The position numbers and the translations under genes were made by a program. From an uncultured Lachnospiraceae bacterium (GTDB lineage Bacteria > Bacillota > Clostridia > Lachnospirales > Lachnospiraceae): a stretch of DNA of 7,430 bases. Where the stretch lies: positions 1-7,430 of the forward strand of contig CALAEX010000188.1 of assembly GCA_937891165.1 (NCBI GenBank). The letters run 5' to 3'. Positions 1 through 5,260 of the stretch are shown here, in pieces. Position 1 is the stretch's first letter, and each line of letters starts with the position of its first letter. The notes beneath the pieces are model-generated. The model saw only the letters and a list, made by a program, of their open reading frames with translations. It was not told where the DNA came from and did not search any database.

Positions 1-65
1 TCATGACCACATCCTACTAAGGAAATAGTTGATAAAATAGTAAGTATTAAAATATATTTTTTCAT
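1..65 (-). CDS. Lipoprotein, N-terminal signal peptide only (truncated by window edge)
   Basis: Reading from the ATG at 65-63, the visible 21 codons form a classic lipoprotein signal peptide: two lysines after Met, a hydrophobic stretch rich in Ile, Leu and Thr, and the lipobox Leu16-Val17-Gly18-Cys19. Cys19 would be lipidated after cleavage by signal peptidase II and would anchor the protein to the outer face of the membrane. A ribosome-binding sequence (AAAGGG, 76-81) sits 10 bases upstream. The ATG 19 bases further upstream (84-82) opens a frame that stops inside the window. The gene follows the larger SLH lipoprotein in the same direction, with a terminator between them, so it may have its own promoter. 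The mature protein lies outside the window and its function cannot be given. Confidence 0.75.
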   Translation of the reverse strand, partial: MKKYILILTILSTISLVGCGH

Positions 66-104
66 GTATTTGTATCCCTTTCATAAAATATGTAGAACTA
101 TGAC

Positions 105-137
105 TTATAAAAAAGAAGAGCTTCTGCTCTGGTTCTT
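105..137 (-). terminator. Rho-independent terminator after the SLH lipoprotein gene
   Basis: On the minus strand the arms AGAGC and GCTCT enclose an AGAA loop. The stem extends with AAGA and TCTT across a three-base bulge, and a run of T residues follows (minus-strand CTTTTTTATAA). It lies about 58 bases after the stop of the 514-codon gene and before the next lipoprotein start, where a terminator is expected. Confidence 0.7.
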
Positions 138-194
138 ATGATTAAAAGTGAGCTTTTAAATATAAACTATAATTTGAAAGGAGAAGTTCTATGG

Positions 195-1739
195 TTAGTC
201 TATTCTGTATCCAGAAAACTGGCTTGTATCTATTTGTTTGTTAGCTGCTTCGCCGTATTGAGGGGCTCCTGTTTCTATTCCATCGGTGACTGGGGGTAAA
301 CCTTCTTCGTTGATGGTTACTTCTACTGTGGAGGATGGGGTTGTTGAATATGTGCTTGGGTCTGAAAACATTGCATCTATAATTGCATCATAATCTTCCT
401 CTGTTAATTCCCCTGCTTCTACCTCATCTTGTAATGCTTTCTTCAATTCCTCATCTTCTTTCGCTTGTTCTTCGGGGGTGTTGGTTTCGTAGTTGTCGTC
501 GCCTTTGTATTCGTCGGGTTCGAGGGTTACTGAGGTGCCTGCACTATCTACTCCACTGTCTGGGGCTGCTTCAGTAGGGGTTTCTTCTGTTTCCTCGGGG
601 GCTTCATGTCCATCAATGATTCCTTGACTAAAATTAAACTCTTCTATGGTTTTGTCTTGCTTAATTGTTTCGATTAGAAGCTCAATGGCTTCGGATTTGG
701 TTATACCTTCATCCCAACGTGTCTCTGCATCTATTATTCCCTTTTCATTTGCTAATAGAAGGGCTTTGTAAATTGAAGTTGGGGCACCTAAGTCAGGGTT
801 CTGAAGACTATAAACTAATTCATAGGACTTACAGTAATCCTTTGGGGTTCCATCCTCATTTTTAAAGTTTTGTTCAGCGGCTATGTCTCCACCGTCTTTC
901 ACATCACTTAATTTTAAGTTTTTATCCGCTTTTTTAACATCTAATGACGCTAAGTCATCTTTGAAATAATGATTCATTAATAAATAAATGGCTTCTCCAC
1001 GGGTCATTGTTCCATTGTATGTCATGTTATTTAATGATTTGTCATCAAGGTTTAAGTAAGCCGAGTCTTCCATTTCTTGAGCATATAAATTTAAGTCATT
1101 GGTTCCTACTGCTGATTTGAATGTGGCATCTAAGGTTAAGGTGGCATCTACTTTGGTTTCTGCACGCATTACCATTGACATAAACTCTGCTCTAGTTAAT
1201 GTAGAATCAGGATTACTGTAGTTCACATCATGGTCAGATAATAAATTAAAATACCCATTTAAACCAACTAATAATGCTTTGGTTGTATCTTCTTCATCAA
1301 GGTCAACGTATTGATTATAAGAGGCTTCTGCAAGTTTTAATTGGGTCGCCTCTTCATCAAATAAGGCTTTCTGAAATGCTCTGTTATGAAGGGCAATTCT
1401 TAGGGTATTGTTGTTTTCATTGTCGCCTTGTTCATTTACATATAACATCCCATTTTTACCCGTATCTGTAATGGTTATGTTTAGAATGTCATCCCATGCT
1501 TTACGAAGTTCGGGGTTGGTTTGTAATTGGGCTAACTCTGTCCAGTCAAGTTGTTGTTCAGTGCCCTGCTCTTGATTGATGGGAGTAGCTATTTCTATCT
1601 CGATCTCCTCTGCATTGTTTATCATTTGCAGAAGTTCTGATTGACTTACAGCTGCACAGCCCATTAATTGTGAGGCGATGATTGCTAGAGTTATTGTTGG
1701 TATTGTGAACCTCTTGATGTTCATGAATTTACCTGACAT
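195..1739 (-). CDS. SLH-repeat surface lipoprotein (514 aa)
   Basis: This encodes a secreted lipoprotein likely to sit on the outer membrane face and reach into the cell wall. Residues 1-28 are a type II signal peptide with lipobox Leu25-Met26-Gly27-Cys28. Three S-layer homology repeats follow, each with the conserved T(R/K)xE core: about 153-192 (TRAE at 182), 207-258 (TRGE at 246) and 305-360 (TKSE at 347). In the known family, SLH triplets bind pyruvylated wall polysaccharide. Residues 377-460 are a very acidic, Glu/Asp/Thr/Pro-rich stretch and the last 50 residues are Ser/Thr-rich and low in structure. The region between Cys28 and the first SLH repeat (about 30-150) is not recognised. The start at 1739 is supported by AAAGGAGG eight bases upstream; an alternative ATG at codon 6 has a poorer site. 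The upstream leader is long and unusual (separate entries) and a terminator follows. The lipidation, SLH architecture and location are clear; the biological role is not. Confidence 0.9.
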   Translation of the reverse strand: MSGKFMNIKRFTIPTITLAIIASQLMGCAAVSQSELLQMINNAEEIEIEIATPINQEQGTEQQLDWTELAQLQTNPELRKAWDDILNITITDTGKNGMLYVNEQGDNENNNTLRIALHNRAFQKALFDEEATQLKLAEASYNQYVDLDEEDTTKALLVGLNGYFNLLSDHDVNYSNPDSTLTRAEFMSMVMRAETKVDATLTLDATFKSAVGTNDLNLYAQEMEDSAYLNLDDKSLNNMTYNGTMTRGEAIYLLMNHYFKDDLASLDVKKADKNLKLSDVKDGGDIAAEQNFKNEDGTPKDYCKSYELVYSLQNPDLGAPTSIYKALLLANEKGIIDAETRWDEGITKSEAIELLIETIKQDKTIEEFNFSQGIIDGHEAPEETEETPTEAAPDSGVDSAGTSVTLEPDEYKGDDNYETNTPEEQAKEDEELKKALQDEVEAGELTEEDYDAIIDAMFSDPSTYSTTPSSTVEVTINEEGLPPVTDGIETGAPQYGEAANKQIDTSQFSGYRID

Positions 1740-1835
1740 TGTGGTGTCCTCCTTTATTTTTGGTTTATTGTATTAGATTCTAGTTGGGTGGACTTCTAAA
1801 AATATTAGTATCATGGCTGATATCCAATTATTAAA

Positions 1836-1855
1836 TTACATTCTATTACGTTCTA
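1836..1855. repeat. Tandem decamer TTACRTTCTA x2
   Basis: Two adjacent copies, TTACATTCTA and TTACGTTCTA, differ at one base and have a period of exactly 10 bp. They lie in the untranslated leader of the SLH lipoprotein gene, directly beside the orphan GAAAGGAGG element. A 10-bp period would place a bound protein on one DNA face, but two copies may be chance. Confidence 0.5.
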
Positions 1856-1859
1856 CTTA

Positions 1860-1868
1860 CCTCCTTTC
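1860..1868 (-). promoter_or_regulatory. Orphan GAAAGGAGG element in leader (STAB-SD-like)
   Basis: The minus strand carries GAAAGGAGG followed by TAAG, a near-perfect complement of the 16S rRNA tail. No ATG, GTG or TTG follows at a usable distance: the first ATG is 17 bases on and is followed at once by TAA. It lies 120 bases before the start codon of the SLH lipoprotein, which has its own good site. Known parallels are STAB-SD elements, such as that of cry3A in Bacillus thuringiensis, which sit far upstream of the start and protect a long-lived mRNA. The function here is inferred from sequence and position only. Confidence 0.4.
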
Positions 1869-1902
1869 ACTATTTTTCGTGTAATGGCAAATTATTAATC
1901 TC

Positions 1903-2016
1903 CTATAATTTACTACCACACTGCCACTTTTTAATAATGTAGCTATCCCATTTTTGAAAGTTAACTTTCAATTTTTCACAAGTCTTATAAGATATTTTTT
2001 GAAAGTTAACTTTCAA
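1903..2016 (-). CDS. Possible 37-codon mini-ORF with in-frame LKVNFQK repeat
   Basis: A TTG at 2016-2014, preceded four bases upstream by AGGAG (2021-2025), opens a 37-codon frame ending in TAG at 1903-1905. The heptapeptide LKVNFQK occurs at residues 1-7 and again at 16-22, in frame because the underlying 25-bp DNA repeat has a 45-bp period. The C-terminus is basic, with one Cys in each half (13 and 33) and two Trp. An in-frame TAG just upstream means the frame cannot be longer. A promoter-like element (2052-2080) precedes it with normal spacing. Against it being a real gene are the TTG start, the short spacing and the fact that the repeats are perfect DNA palindromes, so selection may act on DNA. 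It could be a leader peptide, a small secreted or toxic peptide, or an accident. Confidence 0.35.
   Translation of the reverse strand: MKVNFQKISYKTCEKLKVNFQKWDSYIIKKWQCGSKL
1954..1971. repeat. Perfect 18-bp palindrome, copy 1
   Basis: TTGAAAGTTAACTTTCAA is perfectly self-complementary about its centre at 1962/1963. The identity with copy 2 extends over T-rich flanks to 25 bp (1951-1975 against 1996-2020). The form is that of an operator for a dimeric regulator or one subsite of a recombination site. Confidence 0.85.
1999..2016. repeat. Perfect 18-bp palindrome, copy 2
   Basis: This is identical to the copy at 1954-1971, with a centre-to-centre distance of 45 bp. The pair lies about 130 bp beyond the 3' end of the serine recombinase gene, in front of the SLH lipoprotein leader. 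Small serine recombinases often act at sites made of two or three spaced dimer-binding subsites near their gene, so a res- or six-like site is possible; a repressor operator pair is equally possible. Confidence 0.85.
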
Positions 2017-2051
2017 TTTTCTCCTATACTACTTATAAATTTTGTTGTATT

Positions 2052-2080
2052 ATTGTAACGCTTTTTTATTTATTTTTCCA
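2052..2080 (-). promoter_or_regulatory. Promoter-like element, third copy of the AGCGTTACAAT motif
   Basis: On the minus strand TGGAAA (2075-2080), 17 bases and TACAAT (2052-2057) form a sigma-A-like pair, four of six and five of six matches to consensus. The -10 lies inside AGCGTTACAAT (2052-2062), the same 11-mer found in the duplicated leaders at 4840-4850 and 5608-5618. Further identity at 2066-2071 gives ATTGTAACGCTNNNTTATTT on the plus strand at all three. AGGAG follows 26 bases after the -10. It likely drives the mini-ORF and SLH lipoprotein. Confidence 0.5.
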
Positions 2081-2142
2081 GTAGTTTATATATATATTAG
2101 GATTATTTTCACTTCTAAATATTATTGGTATTTAATTAAATA

Positions 2143-2787
2143 TTATATATATTCTATATTATTCTTATTCTCAAATTTTTGCACTCTGCGATAAAATGTA
2201 TTTGGTTTTAATTCTAAGATTTCCATGGCTTTCCTTGCAGTTATTCTCCCCTCCTTCCACGCCTTATAAATTTCCTTAAACCTTAATTCATTGACTTCAA
2301 TGGGTGTCCTACCAAATCGTACCCCTCTTTCCTTTGCTGCCCTAATACCCTCTGCCTGCCGTTGTTCTCTTTTTTTCATTTCCTGTTCAGCAAGTACTGT
2401 ATAAACTTCAATTAAGATAGAATTTACCATATTAAAGACCAGTTTGTTTTCCTCGGAAACATCCCCTAACGTGCTGGGTATTTCTAAGATACGTACTACA
2501 ATTCCCATATCTTTAAACCACTGCAATTCTTTTTTAATGGCATCCGCATTACGTCCAAGTCTGTCTACTTCCTTTATAACAACTTCTACTTCTTCTTTTG
2601 TTTTTTTAACATGTTCCAATATAATCTTCATTGCCTGATATTGTTCCCTATTAAAGTCCTTTCCTGTCTGCTTATCAGAAAAAATATTTGTCTCGGGCAA
2701 ATCAGGTCTAAAGTCCTTAATCGCCTGGTACTGTCTTTCCAGATTCTGTTCTTTCGTGGAAACTCTCATATAAGCATAGGTAACCAT
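2143..2787 (-). CDS. Serine recombinase, resolvase/invertase family (214 aa)
   Basis: This is a small serine recombinase that cuts and rejoins DNA at specific sites through a phosphoserine link. The N-terminal catalytic domain (about 1-145) has the nucleophile motif YMRVST with Arg8 and Ser10, the SDKQTG segment near 37-42 and the active-site DRLGRN with Arg76 and Arg79. The E-helix leads to the conserved segment AAKERGVRFGR (150-160). Residues about 168-205 form the C-terminal helix-turn-helix that reads the target site. Length and order match resolvases and invertases of plasmids and transposons rather than large integrases. The ATG at 2787 has GAGAGG seven bases upstream. No transposase is adjacent, so it may resolve multimers of a plasmid or invert a segment; the palindrome pair at 1954-2016 is a candidate target. 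No frameshift or missing catalytic residue is seen. Confidence 0.93.
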   Translation of the reverse strand: MVTYAYMRVSTKEQNLERQYQAIKDFRPDLPETNIFSDKQTGKDFNREQYQAMKIILEHVKKTKEEVEVVIKEVDRLGRNADAIKKELQWFKDMGIVVRILEIPSTLGDVSEENKLVFNMVNSILIEVYTVLAEQEMKKREQRQAEGIRAAKERGVRFGRTPIEVNELRFKEIYKAWKEGRITARKAMEILELKPNTFYRRVQKFENKNNIEYI

Positions 2788-3096
2788 ACTCCTACCTCTC
2801 TTTCTTTAATCTTTTTGTTATGTTACTGTTTCATTTTAATAAGTATTTGATCTTCTCATTTTGTCATTTTTCCACCCCACTCTCCTACTTCCATTTCGAA
2901 AATCCTACCTTTTGAAACACCTTGGAAAATCTGATTTCATATTCCTTTTTCTATTTCAAAACTCTAAAATTTTAAAAATGAAATATTTCTTATCTATTCC
3001 ATACCATGTGCCGTATGCGGCATCTTTTCGGAAATCATCATGTTATCAGTAAAAAAGATGACGATTATCTCTTTCCCTTAAAGCCATCTTATTTTG
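2788..3096. other. 309-bp gap upstream of the recombinase
   Basis: No gene of useful length is supported here. Minus-strand frames are at most about 13 codons. A plus-strand frame at 2861-3052 starts with TTG, lacks a ribosome binding site and has no protein-like motif. The only structures seen are a short perfect hairpin TGCCG-TATG-CGGCA at 3009-3022 and a weak hairpin with AAGATG/CATCTT arms and a T run at about 3051-3090, which might end the transcript of the 39 aa gene. No convincing promoter for the recombinase was found. Confidence 0.5.
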
Positions 3097-3216
3097 CTAT
3101 TTCTGTAGTTCCTGCTGTAATCGGGTAATCTCTGCAAAATTATTTTTCCTATAGCAAATAAACAAAAAAAGAAGAACTGTAAATGCACTTACAATTCCTC
3201 TCTTTCTATTTCTCAT
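3097..3216 (-). CDS. Possible small membrane peptide (39 aa)
   Basis: The 40-codon frame from ATG 3216 to TAG 3097-3099 encodes a basic N-terminus (MRNRKR), one hydrophobic segment at about residues 8-22 rich in Val, Phe, Leu and Ile, then a charged tail with a short amphipathic stretch ending in LQQELQK. This is the typical layout of a single-span small membrane protein with a cytosolic N-terminus. It begins 15 bases after the stop of the 192-codon gene, suggesting one transcript and possible translational coupling. The ribosome binding site is weak, with no GGAGG, and this lowers confidence. No family is recognised; short holin-like, toxin-like or regulatory membrane peptides share this shape. 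Confidence 0.5.
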   Translation of the reverse strand: MRNRKRGIVSAFTVLLFLFICYRKNNFAEITRLQQELQK

Positions 3217-3231
3217 ATTCAATTCAGATTC

Positions 3232-3810
3232 TTATTCTTTAACTACGTACTGATACATGAAACGTCGTTCATGATATGGGCATTTTGTTATCTCAACTCT
3301 TCCCAATTCGGCGAGTTTTTTTAACATTGCATTTGCTGAACCATAAACTTCTACATTACATGTAGAAACATTAACACCTAAGATTCTAGAAAATTTTCTG
3401 GCAATTAGTAATTCTACCCTTTCTTCAATTTCACTATAGTATTTTGGTTCTACTCTTGCAACTTGACTTAGTGCTTCTTGTATGATTTCTATGAAATCTA
3501 AAAATCTGACAGCGTCTAATGCTGTATTTATTTTAAATTCCTCGATTAATTTTTTAATTTCCTCTTCTGAATATTTATATATGTACATATTCTTTTTAAG
3601 AAGTTCAATAATTGCTTGATTATCCGATATACTGTAGTACTTTTCAATTACTAAGTTAGTGTAATAGGCATCAATAGTTCTTTTGTCGATTCTTTTTTCC
3701 ATAATGTTAAAATTCCCCTTTTTATTTGATTCTACCACATAATCAAATAAAATAGTATTATTTCCTATATGAATTTTTAACGTCTTATCCTGCCCTCTCT
3801 TCCTTACCAA
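3232..3810 (-). CDS. Hypothetical protein (up to 192 aa), possible winged-helix C-terminus
   Basis: Not recognised. The frame runs from a TTG at 3810, immediately after an in-frame TAA, to TAA at 3232. No good ribosome binding site precedes the TTG, so the true start may be the ATG at 3702 (codon 37), which has AAGGGGA about 10-12 bases upstream and would give 156 aa. The part before codon 37 looks protein-like and may be a real extension or a remnant of a longer, truncated gene. Residues 64-140 are predicted mostly helical and rich in Glu, Lys and Ile. The C-terminus (about 155-190) has a helix AMLKKLAELG followed by a basic RVEITKC...HERRFMYQY segment, the helix-plus-wing pattern of winged-helix DNA-binding proteins. 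That reading is weak. The gene is more AT-rich than its neighbours and forms a likely unit with the 39 aa gene downstream. Confidence 0.65.
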   Translation of the reverse strand: MVRKRGQDKTLKIHIGNNTILFDYVVESNKKGNFNIMEKRIDKRTIDAYYTNLVIEKYYSISDNQAIIELLKKNMYIYKYSEEEIKKLIEEFKINTALDAVRFLDFIEIIQEALSQVARVEPKYYSEIEERVELLIARKFSRILGVNVSTCNVEVYGSANAMLKKLAELGRVEITKCPYHERRFMYQYVVKE

Positions 3811-3834
3811 TTATTCATTCTTTACCGTGTTCCA

Positions 3835-4017
3835 CTTAAAAAGTCAGAAACCTCTTCATGTACCTTAAATTTTTGCTTATGCTACCTACCTTCTTTTCAC
3901 TACGCATATCTTAGATTTTGTATCAAGTACCCTCTGATTTCCTATGCAATAAACCTCTTCCAAACCACACCATTTTTCTAAATTGACGTATCCGATTCCA
4001 GTACCATATTTTTTACC
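3835..4017 (-). pseudogene. Possible decayed gene fragments
   Basis: The minus-strand frame 4017-3886 has 43 codons between two stops, no ATG, GTG or TTG near its beginning, and a strikingly protein-like product that starts GKKYGTGIGYVNLEKWCG and contains three Cys, with a basic end (VVKRR). A second stop-bounded frame follows in another phase, giving HKQKFKVHEEVSDFLSGTR before TAA, at about 3890-3833. Phase changes and missing starts suggest a gene broken by small indels or deletion. No family is recognised, and chance frames in AT-rich DNA remain possible. Confidence 0.25.
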
Positions 4018-4079
4018 TTATGGTATCTTATTTTTCTATCCTATGTAATTCTACTTTTTTATGTTCTAATAGTAGTAAT

Positions 4080-4087
4080 GTGGCAGT
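4080..4087 (+). repeat. GTGGCAGT motif, intergenic copy
   Basis: This 8-mer, within TGTGGCAGTTAT, lies just beyond the SprT terminator. The same core occurs at 6229-6246 as a direct double copy on the plus strand and at 1918-1927 on the minus strand, near gene ends or leaders. Its role is unknown. Confidence 0.4.
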
Positions 4088-4091
4088 TATC

Positions 4092-4128
4092 TAAAAAATA
4101 AGGCACCGGGAAACAACTCCCGATGCCT
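4092..4128 (-). terminator. Strong Rho-independent terminator of the SprT-like gene
   Basis: On the minus strand AGGCATCGGG pairs with CCCGGTGCCT, ten base pairs including one G-U, around an eight-base loop and followed by TTATTTTTTAG. The hairpin begins 13 bases past the stop codon and is GC-rich against an AT-rich background. Confidence 0.92.
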
Positions 4129-4141
4129 GACTAATCTATTT

Positions 4142-4807
4142 TTATTTTTCTTCTTTGATATACTGCTCATTGCAATCCATACACAGCACATTAATATCTT
4201 TTGTTGCCCGGAAACTGTTTCCACAGCAGGGACAAACATATTTTCTTGTACTTTGTTTCGGTTTCTTTGGAGATGTACCTACAATAGGGTTTCCGTTTCC
4301 ATCGATTCCCGTTTTCCCAAGAATTCCCAGGATTCCTAACATATCCACCCTTAAACCATCTCTGTTAATGTCTACAGGCTTCTCAATTCCATGTTCCCTT
4401 AAGACTTCGATAAAGCTTTCGCCAGGCTCTGTCACGCTCCATCCAATTCCTTTTGCCTGTGTAATAATCAGCCCCCTTGCCTCTGCTTCTTTTTTGAAAT
4501 TTTTATTATGATATCTGCCATACTGACTGGTATCACTGATTCCATTAAGCTGACAATAATAATGAATCATCTCATGTTGTAGGGTTGCCATAATATTTTC
4601 AATGGGTCTGTCCAGATGTTCTGCACTGATATTAATTTCATGCATCAGGGTTTCTTCTGCTCTCCAAACCTTTCCACAGGTAAAATGTCCATTGGTTCTT
4701 GGACTGCTCATAATACTAATTATGATAGGTGGTAACTCATTATTAAAATAAACCTTATTGAAAACCTCAAAGCCATATTCTAAAACTTCCTGCATATTTT
4801 TTAACAT
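4142..4807 (-). CDS. SprT-like zinc metalloprotease with C-terminal zinc ribbon (221 aa)
   Basis: Numbering from the ATG at 4807, residues about 8-130 form a SprT-like domain: the entry helix and the segment FNNELPPIIISIMSSPRTNG, the zinc site HEMIH (His78, Glu79, His82) and the third ligand in YHNKNF (His100), followed by EAEARGL. Residues about 175-190 are a Lys/Pro linker, and 192-212 a zinc ribbon with Cys192, Cys195, Cys209 and Cys212. Relatives such as SPRTN cut DNA-bound proteins; bacterial SprT-like proteins are poorly studied. An upstream ATG at 4918 would add 37 codons, but it has no ribosome binding site and those codons lie in the duplicated leader, whose other copy has a stop right after the ATG. 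The chosen start has GAGAGG eight bases upstream. The gene is monocistronic, with a promoter in the duplicated leader and a strong terminator. Confidence 0.92.
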   Translation of the reverse strand: MLKNMQEVLEYGFEVFNKVYFNNELPPIIISIMSSPRTNGHFTCGKVWRAEETLMHEINISAEHLDRPIENIMATLQHEMIHYYCQLNGISDTSQYGRYHNKNFKKEAEARGLIITQAKGIGWSVTEPGESFIEVLREHGIEKPVDINRDGLRVDMLGILGILGKTGIDGNGNPIVGTSPKKPKQSTRKYVCPCCGNSFRATKDINVLCMDCNEQYIKEEK

Positions 4808-4821
4808 CTTTTTTTCCTCTC

Positions 4822-4918
4822 TTTCTTTATCATGAAAGGATTGTAACGCTGGGTTATTTTGATTTCTATAGACGTAATAGACGGGGATAAAATATTGATT
4901 TTGGTGACTGTGCTGCAT
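4822..4918. repeat. Duplicated leader block, copy 1
   Basis: It aligns without gaps to 5590-5686 (offset 768 bp) with seven mismatches in 97 bases by direct count, including 46 consecutive identical bases at 4838-4883. The similarity runs on into the ribosome binding sites at 4816-4820 and 5584-5588. It ends just upstream of the SprT-like start. Inside is the direct repeat GTCTAT with a 9-bp period and the AGCGTTACAAT core. Confidence 0.95.
4840..4868 (-). promoter_or_regulatory. Candidate promoter of the SprT-like gene
   Basis: TAGAAA (4863-4868), 17 bases and TACAAT (4840-4845) on the minus strand form a sigma-A-like promoter. The transcript would start near 4833, giving a leader of about 26 bases with GAGAGG at 4816-4821. 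The whole element is identical in the second copy of the duplicated block and the -10 region recurs at 2052-2062. Confidence 0.55.
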
Positions 4919-4932
4919 AGTTAAAAATATTG

Positions 4933-4974
4933 ATAAATGTTATAGAGACACCACTATATCAAGTGATGCCTCTC
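4933..4974 (-). terminator. Likely terminator of the three-gene small-protein operon
   Basis: The minus-strand arms GAGA(GG)CATCACT and AGTGGTGTCTC pair with a two-base bulge and one G-U pair around a TGATAT loop, starting nine bases after the stop at 4983. The following TATAACATTTATCAATATTTTT is T-rich but interrupted, so termination may be partial, leaving some read-through into the SprT-like gene. Confidence 0.5.
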
Positions 4975-4982
4975 ATAATCTT

Positions 4983-5243
4983 TCAATAAGCAAGATTGAA
5001 TTGTTCCATTAGGTAGATAAACTTTTCTGTTACAGCCGAATCCAGACTATCTAAATAGTCCACATTGTATTCTAATGGTTCACTAACAATATTTAACATT
5101 ACAGCTCTGTCAATACCTATTTCTGTTTCTTCCACATAATTTAAAATAGATACTCTTAACTCTGGTTCTGCTTTTTCTAATCGTTCCAGCATGTTATAAA
5201 CATCTTCATTATTATAATATCTATATCCATTTATGACTTCCAT
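4983..5243 (-). CDS. Hypothetical acidic protein (86 aa)
   Basis: Not recognised. The start chosen is the ATG at 5243, with GGAGG eight bases upstream; a GTG five codons earlier lies in the binding site itself. The product is acidic and looks mainly helical, with an amphipathic stretch at about 13-40 (NEDVYNMLERLEKAEPELR) and a second at 66-84, and many Tyr and Leu. There is no Cys, signal peptide or membrane segment, so it is probably a small soluble cytosolic protein. It is the last gene of the operon, 17 bases after the 64 aa gene, and its stop is followed by a hairpin. Small acidic helical proteins in mobile elements can be antitoxins, inhibitors or structural partners; nothing here decides between these. 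Confidence 0.8.
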   Translation of the reverse strand: MEVINGYRYYNNEDVYNMLERLEKAEPELRVSILNYVEETEIGIDRAVMLNIVSEPLEYNVDYLDSLDSAVTEKFIYLMEQFNLAY

Positions 5244-5260
5244 GCTTGCCTCCTCCACTC

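Larger units (their letters stand above)
1740..2142 (-). other. 403-bp leader region between recombinase and SLH lipoprotein
   Basis: This long AT-rich gap holds several listed signals: a promoter-like element (2052-2080), two identical 18-bp palindromes (1954-1971, 1999-2016), a 37-codon mini-ORF that contains them (1903-2016), an orphan ribosome-binding-like sequence (1860-1868) and a tandem decamer (1836-1855). The part next to the recombinase stop, 2081-2142, is nearly pure A/T with the palindrome TATTTAATTAAATA near 2128 and no clear terminator, so recombinase transcripts could read into this leader. Confidence 0.6.
3811..4091. other. Gap between the terminator and the 192-codon gene
   Basis: This stretch holds two short minus-strand frames without start codons that look like gene remnants (separate entry), an inverted repeat TACCATA/TATGGTA near 4003-4026 with a 10-base loop, and a copy of GTGGCAGT at 4080-4087. 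No convincing promoter for the gene starting at 3810 was found. Confidence 0.45.

Noticed and set aside
1951..2020. The palindromes as a CRISPR array or plasmid iterons
   Set aside because: Only two copies are present, perfectly palindromic, with no replication initiator or Cas gene nearby.
3009..3022. TGCCG-TATG-CGGCA hairpin as a terminator or attachment site
   Set aside because: Five base pairs with only a short T stretch, not placed after a plus-strand gene; noted in the gap entry but not called.
2861..3052. 63-codon plus-strand frame upstream of the recombinase
   Set aside because: It starts with TTG without a binding site, is Phe/Leu/Ser-rich as expected from AT-rich DNA, and shows no motif.
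4155..4511. 118-codon plus-strand frame opposite the SprT-like gene
   Set aside because: It lies antisense to a gene with clear catalytic and zinc motifs; its open length follows from the codon bias of the true gene.
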